A DNA stretch of 64,000 bases, taken from contig JANRLY010000054.1 of assembly GCA_033762075.1 (NCBI GenBank), positions 19,296 through 83,295 on the forward strand. Direction: 5' to 3'. The notes under the pieces were generated by a model. That model saw only the letters and a program-made list of their open reading frames with translations, made no database searches and was not told where the DNA came from. Made by a program: the position numbers and the translations under genes. Shown here piece by piece: positions 54,538 through 63,378 of this stretch. Each line of letters opens with the position of its first letter. Position 1 is the stretch's first letter. The DNA is from VFKI01 sp033762075 (GTDB lineage: Bacteria; Pseudomonadota; Gammaproteobacteria; DSM-16500).

Positions 54538-55329
54538 CTAACAAGCTGAATCAGGGCCTGATTGATTTTGATCATCAAGTTGTGATTGACGAATGTAATA
54601 CATTAAATCAATTTCCATGAGATGGTAAAGTTGTTCAAAATTGTCGAGCACAAAATAGAGCGGCTGAATTTCATCAATTCGGTATGGTGTTTTGAGTGCT
54701 GTCATCAAATCAAAAGGGATTCTTTTTGGTACGTTGCTCTCAATAGCATACTCTGTCTCGCTGATTGAAGATAAAATACCACCGCCGTAAGCACGCAATC
54801 CTTCTGACGTTTTAATTAATCCAAATTCAATGGTGTACCAAAATAATCGTGCGATCAGCACTCTTTCTTTAGGTGTTGCATTGAGCCCTAGCTCACCACA
54901 ATATTGAATAAATTTCGCGTATTCTGGAAAAGTGAGGAGAGGGCAATGACCATACACTTCATGGAAAATATCAGGTTCTTTTAAATAATCTAATTCTTCC
55001 ATGGTGCGAATAAATGTCGCTGCTGGAAAACGTTTGTTTGCCAGTAAATGAAAAAATCGATCGAAGGGAATCAAAGCAGGAACTGGCTCGAGCGCCCAGC
55101 CACTCGCTTTGGTTAAAGCTGCAGTGACTTCAGCGCATTGCGGAACACGATCCTCAGGTAAATCAAGACGTCTCAGGCCTTCGATATATTCTGGGCAAGC
55201 GCGATTTTGGATAATTTTCATCTGACGTGTGATCAGGGTTTGCCAAACTGCGTTTTCTTCGGGAGTATAGGTTGCATTACCAGCCGCATCTACTGATTTT
55301 GCAACATATTGCGTTTCTTTGTAGGACAT
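54538..55329 (-). CDS. phhA: Phenylalanine 4-hydroxylase
   Basis: Non-haem iron enzyme converting phenylalanine to tyrosine with tetrahydropterin and oxygen. The 263-residue bacterial-type chain has the two His ligands in PDIFHEVYGHCPLLTFPEYA and the Glu ligand in FWYTIEFGLIKTSEGLRAYG. Length matches bacterial PhhA. phhB follows on the same strand, so they form an operon. Confidence 0.96.
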   Translation of the reverse strand: MSYKETQYVAKSVDAAGNATYTPEENAVWQTLITRQMKIIQNRACPEYIEGLRRLDLPEDRVPQCAEVTAALTKASGWALEPVPALIPFDRFFHLLANKRFPAATFIRTMEELDYLKEPDIFHEVYGHCPLLTFPEYAKFIQYCGELGLNATPKERVLIARLFWYTIEFGLIKTSEGLRAYGGGILSSISETEYAIESNVPKRIPFDLMTALKTPYRIDEIQPLYFVLDNFEQLYHLMEIDLMYYIRQSQLDDQNQSGPDSAC

Positions 55330-55471
55330 TTTTCCTCCCCCTCTGGATTTTTAAGCACGTTACAATAACATAGTTTTGGGACGGCTTGTATACCTCTCTA
55401 GGCGATCGTGAGATTGATGCACATCACGTTGTGCGCTACAGTCTCCGAACTTTATAACAGGAAGGGCGAAC

Positions 55472-56509
55472 ATGATGGCTTTTATCAAGAATAGTATCTT
55501 AGGTTTCAGTATTTTAATTTTTTCATCTCGTGCTTTTGCAAATTTGCCTGTTTATCCATTGCAGTTTCCACGTGACGATGGTGCACATTATGCAGATGTG
55601 CCTTACTCTGTGAGTAATATGACAGAATGGTGGTACTATAATGGAAAACTAGTTTCTCTTTCAGGTCAATCATTTGGTTACTCCATCACATTTTTTAACA
55701 TCCAAATTGATTTATTCAGTCATAAAATTGTGATACCAACATTAATGATGCAATTAACAGACATTGATCATCATAAAGTATATGGCAAGTTTATTGTATA
55801 CCCAAAAAATAAAACAAATCTATCAACACAAACACTCGATGTAGTTTTTAACGCAAAAGATCTTTCAGTCAAAGAATTGAATCGTAGCCATTACTTGATT
55901 AGTGAGTTAAAAACAACGCAAGGAAATGAAATACATTTTTCTCTTAAAATGCAGCCTACAGGACCTATTTTACTCGAAAGTAAAGATGGGTTAGTGCCTA
56001 TCGATAAAGGGCATAATGCGTATTATTATGCGAATACAAGAATGATTACTTCAGGTAGTTTGCAAATTGATCATAACAGTTACTCTCTTGACGCTACGCA
56101 AAGTACTTCTTGGATGGAACATGTCTGGGGTGATTTTTTATTATCGGCCAGTGATCCGTGGTTTTTTGCCAACATTCGGTTAGAAAATGGTATCGATATT
56201 AATTTAGTTAATATGCTTGATCATCAAACGCATGACCCTAACGATGTGAATCACGTTAACATTAGGATGCCAGATGGATCCAACACTTATTTGACATCTG
56301 GAATAAAGGTAAAACTTTCTAGTGAAAAACCTTATGCGACACACGCTGAAATATCTATTGAAAATGCTAATCTTCATTTATCACTAGAATCCCTTTCTGA
56401 TGGACAAGATGTTAATGGATGGTGGGAGGGTATTGCGCGAGTAGAGGGTTTGTATAATGGAAAAGAAGTGTCTGGTTTTGGTTATGTGCAAATTACAGCA
56501 AAAAAATAG
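55472..56509 (+). CDS. Secreted CrtC/lipocalin-like protein
   Basis: A 345-residue secreted protein (signal ending AFA) of the carotenoid 1,2-hydratase/AttH-like family with two lipocalin-like domains. Hallmarks: MTEWWYYNGKLVSLSGQSFG, STSWMEHVWGDFLL and the end EVSGFGYVQITAKK. No carotenoid genes are visible, so the hydratase name should not be taken literally. AGGAAGG precedes the ATG. Confidence 0.82.
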   Translation: MMAFIKNSILGFSILIFSSRAFANLPVYPLQFPRDDGAHYADVPYSVSNMTEWWYYNGKLVSLSGQSFGYSITFFNIQIDLFSHKIVIPTLMMQLTDIDHHKVYGKFIVYPKNKTNLSTQTLDVVFNAKDLSVKELNRSHYLISELKTTQGNEIHFSLKMQPTGPILLESKDGLVPIDKGHNAYYYANTRMITSGSLQIDHNSYSLDATQSTSWMEHVWGDFLLSASDPWFFANIRLENGIDINLVNMLDHQTHDPNDVNHVNIRMPDGSNTYLTSGIKVKLSSEKPYATHAEISIENANLHLSLESLSDGQDVNGWWEGIARVEGLYNGKEVSGFGYVQITAKK

Positions 56510-56523
56510 AATCATTTACATCT

Positions 56524-56550
56524 CCCCTCCAAATTACTTTATTGGAGGGG
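56524..56550. terminator. Hairpin between convergent genes
   Basis: CCCCTCCAA (56524-56532) and TTGGAGGGG (56542-56550), a 9-bp perfect stem with a 9-nt loop. The right arm lies in the last codons of the DUF4239 gene. Likely shared terminator; no direct T-tract. Confidence 0.55.
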
Positions 56551-57364
56551 TCGCTTGCGACGGCTTGATGATTGGTGATCCTTCGTGTGATTCAATATAC
56601 TGAAGAACTAACTGCAAAGAATCAGGTTGTACAACAAATTCTCCTTGAAAGGGTTTATATGAGGTGATTAGTAAAAATAACATTGAGGAAACCATGAGCG
56701 CTGTTGCAGTGGTCGAAAGTAAATGAAGATAGTAGTTCATTCCGAATAAAAAATTAATACCGATTGTTAAAATGCTTCCGATAAAAATTACCAACCAAAT
56801 CTCAGGTCCAAGATCAATTGTACTTGCATGAATTCTAAACTCACGTGCATTGTAAAGTTCTTTATTTTCATTCAGTAAATCAGATATGACAGCAGGTTCA
56901 ACAGGTTTATTCACATGGTAATTAATTAACTGGTCTGAAATATTATCAATGATAGCATTGCCGACATGATTAGGAATTTTACCATCTGCCATTAATGGCC
57001 ATTCATCATTAATGACATGATTAAGATACTGCTTAATATTTGTTTGAATTATTGCTCGGATTGGTGTATTCAACCAATTACTGTCACGATAAATATTGGC
57101 GGCAGCATTAGCTTCTCGTTGCACTGCATTCGACGTAGTGTTTGTTGTGTCGATCATATTAAATGCGATCAATCCAGCGAGTACGCCATAGATGAGGCTA
57201 ATAATGCAACTGACGGTTCCTATGACAGCGTTTTCTTTTTGTCTCACTTCGTGTGGAACTAGACGATGAAGTGCTGTGACAGAAATAATTGAGAATAAGA
57301 TAAATGAGCAGCTTAGCAAAGTAAATAATTTAATATCCGACATTCTAAATAAAATATCTAACAT
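56534..57364 (-). CDS. DUF4239 (bestrophin-like) membrane protein
   Basis: A 276-residue membrane protein with two N-terminal TM helices (~8-28, 48-70), a central helical region (WLNTPIRAIIQTNIKQYLNH), and two C-terminal TM helices (WLVIFIGSILTIGINFLFGM; TALMVSSMLFLLITSY). This arrangement and the ENAVIGTVSCIISLIYGVLA segment match DUF4239; function is unknown, ion-channel resemblance is only by fold proposals. ATG 57364 with AAAGGA 6 nt upstream is preferred to the longer frame. Confidence 0.78.
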   Translation of the reverse strand: MLDILFRMSDIKLFTLLSCSFILFSIISVTALHRLVPHEVRQKENAVIGTVSCIISLIYGVLAGLIAFNMIDTTNTTSNAVQREANAAANIYRDSNWLNTPIRAIIQTNIKQYLNHVINDEWPLMADGKIPNHVGNAIIDNISDQLINYHVNKPVEPAVISDLLNENKELYNAREFRIHASTIDLGPEIWLVIFIGSILTIGINFLFGMNYYLHLLSTTATALMVSSMLFLLITSYKPFQGEFVVQPDSLQLVLQYIESHEGSPIIKPSQATPPIK

Positions 57365-57378
57365 ATAAATTCCTTTCT

Positions 57379-57555
57379 CTACAAAGAACAGCAACAGCAA
57401 GAGCTATTAGTGTCGCGGTCTAGGTTATTGTATGAATAATCATAAGAATTAAAGAAATTTCCCTGACGTTGGGACCCATAACTATACCCATTGCGTCTGC
57501 GCCATTTTACCACTGCTTGCAAAGCAGTTTGAGTATCTTGATACTCTTTACCCAA
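57379..57555 (-). CDS. 58-aa micro-protein with Cys-rich C-terminal tail
   Basis: A short ORF read directly from the sequence. TTG 57555 is preceded at 7 nt by a perfect AAGGAG (57568-57563). The product begins GKEYQDTQTALQAVVKWRRR, continues with an Asn/Tyr/Gly/Ser-rich middle, and ends NSSCCCCSL. The last four residues, CCSL, would fit a eukaryotic CaaX prenylation box with X=Leu, next to three further Cys that could be palmitoylated. The stop is 14 nt before the DUF4239 start, so they look co-transcribed. Translation is supported only by the ribosome site and open frame; function is unknown. Confidence 0.5.
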   Translation of the reverse strand: MGKEYQDTQTALQAVVKWRRRNGYSYGSQRQGNFFNSYDYSYNNLDRDTNSSCCCCSL

Positions 57556-57675
57556 AGATATTCTCCTTATATTATACCGACGATGATTTTACTTGGATAC
57601 ATGAGCGTTTTATTCCACAAAATGTGCTAGGATTTTATTTCTAATACAGAGTCTATACAAGAGCAAGGATGCTAT

Positions 57676-58869
57676 ATGACTAGTAAAAACAACAAGCAAG
57701 TGAATCCAGAAGATTTCTCATTAGCAGTAGGGGGTCCACTTTACCGACTTTGCTTACTTGTTGGCTTATTGAAAAAGCCGTTGCTTCTCTACAAGCGCCG
57801 GATCATCTTCATTTCATTGCTCGCATGGTTACCTCTGTTTCTATTGGCTGCTTTTGGTGGTGTCGCATTTGGCGGTGTTAAAGTCCCCTTTATATATGAT
57901 ATTGACGTTCATGTGAGATTTATCATAGCGCTATCACTGCTTATTTATGCAGAAGTGATAGCTCATGATCGTATTCACGTCGTTGTCGAACAGTTTCTGA
58001 AAACTAATATCATTTCTGCTAATGACAGACAAAAATTTCAACATATTATTGCCTCAGCCGTGCGTCTTCGAGATTCTGTTGTCGCAGAGATTGTTTTAAT
58101 TGTATTGGTTTATACTGTAGGACATTGGATTTCTCGAGAATATCTCACTTTAGATGTTTCTAACTGGTATCTTTCGAAGATAAATGGAGTCAATGAACTA
58201 ACGCCGGCAGGTTACTGGTATGTGTTTATTAGTCTACCTATATTCAGATTTATATTATTACGTTGGTATTTTCGTATACTTGTTTGGTATCGATTTCTTT
58301 GGCAAATTTCTCGTCTCTCATTGCAGCTTAATTCTCTGCATCCAGATCGGGCAGGGGGACTCGGTTTTTTAACAAACAGTTTATATGCGTTTGGGCCATT
58401 TTTGCTTGCACATACAGTTTTATTAACAGGGATGATTTTCAATCGTATTTGGAATACCGGAGCAACACTTTTGGATTTCAAATCTGAAATTTTTGGTGTT
58501 ATTGTTTTCCTTATTTTAATTCCTTTGGTCCCAATGCTTTTTTTTATGTTTATCCTTGCTAAGGAAAAAAGAAGTGGTACGCTCAAGTACGACGTAGTAG
58601 CTAACCATTATGTCAATGACTTCCGCCAGAAATGGATAAATCACAAAACGACGAAGAATGGAGAGAGATTATTAGGCACTACAGATATTCAATCCTTAGC
58701 TGATCTTTCAAATAGTTTTCAAGTCACAATACAGATGCGAATCACGCCTTTTGGTCGACAGAGCATTATGGCGCTGATATGTTTGGTCGTGCTACCGCTG
58801 CTGCCGTTAGCACTTACCATGATCCCATTAGACAAAATAATTAATCAAATTGTGACGCTACTTTTTTGA
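57676..58869 (+). CDS. Polytopic membrane protein, unknown
   Basis: A 397-residue inner-membrane protein with about seven TM helices, beginning PEDFSLAVGGPLYRLCLLVG. A central loop LHPDRAGGLGFLTNSLYAFG is striking, and the segment is followed by more helices and a C-terminal hydrophobic anchor (IMALICLVVLPLLPLALTMI). No signal peptide. Not recognised as a named family. AAGGA precedes the ATG. Divergent from the 58-aa ORF/DUF4239 pair. Confidence 0.8.
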   Translation: MTSKNNKQVNPEDFSLAVGGPLYRLCLLVGLLKKPLLLYKRRIIFISLLAWLPLFLLAAFGGVAFGGVKVPFIYDIDVHVRFIIALSLLIYAEVIAHDRIHVVVEQFLKTNIISANDRQKFQHIIASAVRLRDSVVAEIVLIVLVYTVGHWISREYLTLDVSNWYLSKINGVNELTPAGYWYVFISLPIFRFILLRWYFRILVWYRFLWQISRLSLQLNSLHPDRAGGLGFLTNSLYAFGPFLLAHTVLLTGMIFNRIWNTGATLLDFKSEIFGVIVFLILIPLVPMLFFMFILAKEKRSGTLKYDVVANHYVNDFRQKWINHKTTKNGERLLGTTDIQSLADLSNSFQVTIQMRITPFGRQSIMALICLVVLPLLPLALTMIPLDKIINQIVTLLF

Positions 58870-58911
58870 GCCAAGCATCTGTGTTAAAAGCTGGGAGTGA
58901 GAGGGCTGCTA

Positions 58912-59349
58912 TTATTTTTTAGCAACTTCACTTTGACAATCAGTGCTTAACTTCACAACCTGATCCATTGTAAATCCAAGTTGCTTGTAACAGGCTGCAG
59001 GATCTTTCTCATAACCACAGTCTGCATATTGCATTAAAGGCGTTTTCATTTTTGCAGCCACGCATTTAGCATTGATAAGTTGTGTGACACAAAATTTAGC
59101 AAAACCAACATATTCATCATCGCTAAGCCCTAAACACTTAGGCATTACACTGCTATCGACGTCAGCACATTTGTTGATTGTTGCCTCTGAGATAGCAGGG
59201 GTTCTTTCTGTAAACTTTTGCACCATACAAGCACCAACAACGGTGTTTTCATCCTTGGTTGCCTGATCATCAGCAGCCGAACAGTTAGATATCCAGGCTG
59301 CACCTATCACTAAGCCTGCGATTAAAGCGTATACGGGTTTAAATTGCAT
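58912..59349 (-). CDS. Secreted cysteine-containing protein, unknown
   Basis: A 145-residue exported protein with signal MQFKPVYALIAGLVIGAAWI and cleavage near CSAA. The mature part has eight cysteines in four regions (VGACMVQ, INKCADVDSSVMPKC, FCVTQLINAKC, YADCGYEKDPAAC) plus one near the end, suggesting several disulfides. ATG 59349 has AAGGA upstream and heads the signal; the longer frame is rejected. No family recognised. Confidence 0.72.
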   Translation of the reverse strand: MQFKPVYALIAGLVIGAAWISNCSAADDQATKDENTVVGACMVQKFTERTPAISEATINKCADVDSSVMPKCLGLSDDEYVGFAKFCVTQLINAKCVAAKMKTPLMQYADCGYEKDPAACYKQLGFTMDQVVKLSTDCQSEVAKK

Positions 59350-59358
59350 GACTATCAT

Positions 59359-59681
59359 CCTTTTAAGTTCATGACTCGGAGAGATAACAGCGGTGATAGC
59401 GTTATTATAGCATCGTTGTTAGTGCCAACCTAGGAAGGACATGAGTAAATAATCTTAACTATTTAAATATATTGTAAATTATTTCTATCCAGCCAATAAT
59501 GCCTGATAGAGTATACTATCAGGCTTTTCCTTTGGTGGATTCAGGTGGATTCAACTTGTAAATGCAACCACTATATTGCCTATTATACATCACGCGCCAT
59601 TTGGCAAGTTGTCTCCTGATACCTAGCATTTTTTGTGATGTCACTGTTTTTATGTCCAAGCTTTTTCAAGATTGTAAATTT
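59359..59681. other. Gene-poor stretch
   Basis: About 320 bases with no supported gene. It contains the terminator-like hairpin at 59501-59528, then sequence leading into the IS30 remnant. Short ORFs on the plus strand here are antisense to IS debris. Confidence 0.6.
59501..59528 (+). terminator. Intrinsic terminator-like hairpin
   Basis: GCCTGATAG (59501-59509) pairs with CTATCAGGC (59516-59524) around AGTATA, followed by TTTT. No plus-strand gene lies close upstream, so it may belong to a lost gene. Confidence 0.55.
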
Positions 59682-60122
59682 TTATACTCTTTCAACTATA
59701 TCGCCAATCCTGATTTTTTCATCAACTATTTTCGGACGTTCATCTATCATTCTTCGGTTTCTTATTGATGATCTTTGCATGCTTCCAAAACGCTTTCTGT
59801 ATTTTATATTTTTATGGCGAAGATGTTTATATAGTTCCCCACCACTTTTTTTATCGTCAAGAATAAATTGGTAAATACGTTCATGGCTTATTGAAAATAA
59901 TTTCCAACGTCTTGCATAACCGCTGATTTGCTGCGGGCTCCAATCAGCGATTAATTTATTCCTAACAAACTCCGCAACTTCTTGAGTGAATTTATAATAG
60001 TGTCGTTTTGCTTTGCGTCTATCATCTGCATAGTGTTGCGCATAGTCGGGCTTATAGGCCCAACAACCCCAGCGGGTATGTATACGAGTTAAATTTCTTT
60101 TGAATTCTCTGGAAATTGTGGA
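59682..60122 (-). pseudogene. IS30-family transposase fragment (middle part)
   Basis: A single open frame of ~146 codons with no start codon. It reads STISREFKRN, then WSPQQISGYARRW, ISHERIYQFILDDKKSGGEL and YKHLRHKNIKYRKRFGS ... IDERPKIVDEKIRIGD, all typical of IS30 transposases (helix-turn-helix tail and linker). The frame ends just where the catalytic DDE domain should begin, and the N terminus is missing. It differs from the fragment at 60.7 kb, so it is a separate insertion remnant. Confidence 0.85.
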
Positions 60123-60233
60123 TTAAAGTTGCATTTCAAATTTGAATCTAAGGAAACCAAGTCGAAGTGCAAACTCTTAAACACTAAATGCTTGATAATT
60201 CCGTTAAGCTACTCTTTTTCTGTGGATAAATCT

Positions 60234-60689
60234 TTAATTTCTTATTAGTTTAGCATATTCAACATTAATATTCTCTAATCCGTGCATTGCAAATTCATTA
60301 GCATAGCGTTCTCTAACTTCTTCAACTTTCATGACACGTTCAATTCCTTCGAGGGATAAATATTTTTCTTGTCCAATTTCTCTTATAACATCTCGTTCTG
60401 CTAACCGATCTATTAATTCGTCCCAAAATGTTTCTGTGTCATAGTTCTCTATAAATTTATTATGTATATATTCATCGTATTCATTAACTTCATAATAATC
60501 GTCAGATTCCTTTGAATACTCAATAATATCTTCCGCTTCCATTTCTTTGTAATGCGATAAAAATTTCTTTTTAAGCTCCTCATGCTCTTTATATCTTGCA
60601 TCTACACTATGTGAATGCATCATCCAGTCAGAAAGATATAACATCTCCACTAACAATCGGAATTCTTTTTTTGTGATATTAACTTTCAT
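60234..60689 (-). CDS. Acidic hypothetical protein between IS30 remnants
   Basis: A 151-residue, Glu/Tyr-rich protein beginning MKVNITKKEFRLLVEMLYLS. It is predicted mostly helical, with EYSKESDDYYEVNEYDEYIH in the middle; no TM helix, no signal. I do not recognise a function. It sits between two IS30 transposase pieces, which suggests acquired cargo. The start is consistent with the family-like opening seen in orphan proteins, but that is memory only. Confidence 0.65.
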   Translation of the reverse strand: MKVNITKKEFRLLVEMLYLSDWMMHSHSVDARYKEHEELKKKFLSHYKEMEAEDIIEYSKESDDYYEVNEYDEYIHNKFIENYDTETFWDELIDRLAERDVIREIGQEKYLSLEGIERVMKVEEVRERYANEFAMHGLENINVEYAKLIRN

Positions 60690-60731
60690 AACTACTTCTT
60701 CAATTTTCCTGATTAAATAATTCGTTTGGCG

Positions 60732-61106
60732 TTAAATATAGGCGTAAATGGTTTCATGAGAAATTTGACAATGCCCATCATTCTCGAGTTTTAAGCGTCC
60801 TTCAATTTGATAAGGAGACCATCCCAGCTTCAATTTTTCATGCACGTAATTCTGTAGACGCCCATCTTTTTTAAGTTTAAGCCCTCGTTTGTGCCTTCTG
60901 AGATATTTAGCCTGAGCAGAATGATTCCAATAAAACTTAAGACCGCTACGCCAGTTTGTACAGCTGTTTCTTTTTACTTCTCGATATATTGTCGAAGGAG
61001 CAACTTTGAGTATTTTGGCTATTTTAGTCTTGGAATATCTTTTTTCCAGCATAATTCGTATAAATATGCGATCTTCTTCCGTTAAGTGGTTATACTGTGC
61101 GCCCAT
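60732..61106 (-). pseudogene. IS30-family transposase, N-terminal fragment
   Basis: A 124-residue N-terminal half: MGAQYNHLTEEDRIFIRIML, helix-turn-helix AKILKVAPSTIYREVKRNS, and LGWSPYQIEGRLK ... ISHETIYAYI, the IS30 pattern. It stops before the DDE domain. Its ribosome site is AAGGAGG upstream of ATG 61106, so the start is native. Non-functional as a transposase. Confidence 0.85.
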
Positions 61107-61120
61107 GCTCTAGCCTCCTT

Positions 61121-61153
61121 GTGCAATTGACTATATTTTAGTCATTTTTGCAC
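61121..61153. repeat. Inverted repeat at the IS30 remnant end
   Basis: GTGCAATTGACTA (61121-61133) faces TAGTCATTTTTGCAC (61139-61153): TGACTA/TAGTCA and GTGCAA/TTGCAC pair. It lies just upstream of the truncated transposase start and is probably part of the element's end. Confidence 0.5.
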
Positions 61154-61321
61154 TTGGGTCTAGTCAGTGCCTCATAAAGAAAGAAAGGTTTCAGTACTTG
61201 GCGCATTACTAGCGAGTATCCTTGAAAGAAAGCAAGGCAGAATCACGTCCAACACACTACTGACAAATATATTGATGTTAAGTAGAATGTGCGACACAAT
61301 TCAGTAAAATAGGATTTATTT

Positions 61322-61915
61322 ATGGTTATGATGCGAAAAAGTCGACTTGAAGCATTCAGTGATGGTGTTTTGGCAATTATCATTACCATTATGGTATTAG
61401 ATCTTAAAATTCCACACGGAATAGACTTGTACGTTCTAAAAGAAAATGCCCCGATATTTTTGAGTTATGTCTTAAGTTTTCTTTATCTTGCGATTTACTG
61501 GAACAATCATCACCATTTATTTCAAGTTGTGACTCATGTCAATGGCCCAATTCTATGGGCAAATATGCATTTGCTTTTTTGGCTATCGCTTATTCCTTTC
61601 GTGACAGCCTGGTCTGGGACAAATGATTTCGCACCAATCCCGGTGGCTGTTTATGGATGTGATTTATTCATGGCAGCGACCGCCTATTTTATTTTGACAA
61701 AAGTATTAGTGTCTTCTCATCATAAAAAATCGAATATAGTAAAAGCACTCAGTGTGAATTTAAAAGAAAAAACTTCAACTGCCATTTACGCTGCCGCAAT
61801 TTTTGTTGCATTATGGTTGCCAGCTGCCGCACTTGCACTATATTTCATTGTTGCGTGTATGTGGATCGTACCTGACAAACGAATAGAAAGAGTCGGAAAA
61901 ATTTTAAAAAGTTAA
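61322..61915 (+). CDS. TMEM175-like (DUF1211) membrane protein
   Basis: A 197-residue protein with the family hallmark RLEAFSDGVLAIIITIMVLD in the first TM helix, and about five or six TM helices in all. Bacterial TMEM175 homologues are potassium-leak channels (family knowledge). HHHLFQVVTHVNGPILWANM is also typical. AGGA precedes ATG 61322. Confidence 0.88.
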   Translation: MVMMRKSRLEAFSDGVLAIIITIMVLDLKIPHGIDLYVLKENAPIFLSYVLSFLYLAIYWNNHHHLFQVVTHVNGPILWANMHLLFWLSLIPFVTAWSGTNDFAPIPVAVYGCDLFMAATAYFILTKVLVSSHHKKSNIVKALSVNLKEKTSTAIYAAAIFVALWLPAAALALYFIVACMWIVPDKRIERVGKILKS

Positions 61916-61928
61916 TAAAAGATTAGAT

Positions 61929-62489
61929 TCATTCAGTATATCGAAAACAATCTGTTGTATGATCATTTACCATACCCGTTGCCTGCATAAAGGCATAACA
62001 AATAGTGCTTCCAATAAATTTAAATCCACGTTTTTTTAAATCTTTTGACATAGCATCAGAAATAGTCGTTTTAGCTGGAACTTCATTTTTATTTTTCCAG
62101 TGATTTTTAATTGGCTGACCATCAACAAAATGCCAAATATAATTAGAAAAATTTCCCCATTCTTTTTTGATTTCCAAAAATGATTTTGCATTATAAATTG
62201 CAGCGTGAATCTTTAATTTGCTGCGGATAATTTCAGAATTATTTAATAATTGCCCTATTTTGCGGGAATCATACCGAGAAATTATATTTGCATCAAAATT
62301 GGAAAAAGCAATTCGAAATGCATTTCGTTTTTTTAAAATAGTAAACCAACTGAGCCCTGCCTGCATACCTTCTAAAATAAGAAATTCGAACAATAGCTTA
62401 TCATCAAAAATGGGTACACCCCACTCTGTATCATGATAGGCAATATAAAGTGGATCTTGATTACACCAACTGCATCGATTTTTATTCAT
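61929..62489 (-). CDS. tag: DNA-3-methyladenine glycosylase I
   Basis: Base-excision enzyme (186 residues) removing 3-methyladenine. The start has the zinc and base-contact motif RCSWCNQDPLYIAYHDTEWG, then LFEFLILEGMQAGLSWFTIL, and the C-terminal zinc part VNDHTTDCFRYTE. Converges with the TMEM175-like gene. Confidence 0.95.
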   Translation of the reverse strand: MNKNRCSWCNQDPLYIAYHDTEWGVPIFDDKLLFEFLILEGMQAGLSWFTILKKRNAFRIAFSNFDANIISRYDSRKIGQLLNNSEIIRSKLKIHAAIYNAKSFLEIKKEWGNFSNYIWHFVDGQPIKNHWKNKNEVPAKTTISDAMSKDLKKRGFKFIGSTICYAFMQATGMVNDHTTDCFRYTE

Positions 62490-62553
62490 TTTTCATTCCA
62501 TCAACATGGTCATCAAGATTATATTTTTGTGAGCAATCTCTCTAATAAATGAC

Positions 62554-63366
62554 TTAATGATTACTTTGATTAGGCATTGTGTTTTGTCTGACTTCATTAT
62601 CTTCTCTTAACGCTCCACCCTGCACTGCTGCCATAAAAAAACGATTATGCTGTAGTACATTCAATGTTCTGAAAGATTGAGCGCTTTCTTTACGAAATTC
62701 GCGACTCATGGCGGCTTGCGCCATAAACTTCAAAGCCAGTGCAGTTGAAATTGCTCCTGTTGTAAAAGCAAGAATAATATTTTCTGTTACAAAATAAGCA
62801 CAAAATGCTGCGGTAGCCCCTGCAAACAAACCCTTTTTACACATCTGGATTTGATTATGCTCAGAGAGCGCTGGCTCTGACTTAATATGCTGATGAATAT
62901 CAGGTAGCAACTGTACTATGTGTTTCCATTCATCCTCTGAAAGTGCGTCTAAATCGCTAAATAAACATTCAACTGAGGTATAGCCAAACGATGGTTGATT
63001 GTCGCGGATGTACCCCTCTACAGCGTGGTCGATACAAAATTGTTTAAAATCTTTTTTGTCGACTCTTACTTCTAGTAAGTATTGAATGATTTCATATTGT
63101 CCGTGAGACATAGCAACATCAAGTAAAGTTTCCCCCTGATTCCACAGAATATTCTCTAGGAGATTCAATTCAAGCAATGCATGTAACTCATTCAGTAAAC
63201 CATGTCTACAAGCAGTTTTCATGACAAACTCTTTCATGTCATCAATGGTGCACTGTGTAACTTTAAAGCCAATGCGATGATTTAAGATGCTATACTCAAA
63301 AGAATCATGATCAAGTTTTTCTTTAATCTGCTCAACAATAACAGCAAATTTTTCTGTCAAAGACAT
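62554..63366 (-). CDS. Ankyrin-like membrane protein
   Basis: A 270-residue protein. Residues ~50-100 contain about two ankyrin-type repeats: TACRHGLLNELHALLELNLL and GETLLDVAMSHGQYEIIQYL. A hydrophobic hairpin follows (~190-230: GLFAGATAAFCAYFVT and ILAFTTGAISTALALKFMA). No signal peptide. Ankyrin plus membrane hairpin resembles effectors of intracellular bacteria, but this is inference. GAGG precedes the ATG; it follows the next gene by 12 nt. Confidence 0.65.
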   Translation of the reverse strand: MSLTEKFAVIVEQIKEKLDHDSFEYSILNHRIGFKVTQCTIDDMKEFVMKTACRHGLLNELHALLELNLLENILWNQGETLLDVAMSHGQYEIIQYLLEVRVDKKDFKQFCIDHAVEGYIRDNQPSFGYTSVECLFSDLDALSEDEWKHIVQLLPDIHQHIKSEPALSEHNQIQMCKKGLFAGATAAFCAYFVTENIILAFTTGAISTALALKFMAQAAMSREFRKESAQSFRTLNVLQHNRFFMAAVQGGALREDNEVRQNTMPNQSNH

Positions 63367-63378
63367 GGTTACCTCAGT

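Noticed and set aside
57571..57576. TATAAT on the minus strand as -10 box for the 58-aa ORF
   Set aside because: Transcription would start inside the ribosome site; no good -35 at 16-18 nt.
59594..59690. Possible tyrosine-recombinase tail on the minus strand (LKKLGHKNSDITKNARY)
   Set aside because: Only ~28 codons with a loose LGHK-like pattern and no catalytic context; too short to call.
59562..59874. Two plus-strand ORFs of 68 and 79 codons
   Set aside because: They are antisense to, or abut, the IS30 transposase remnant, with no family features.
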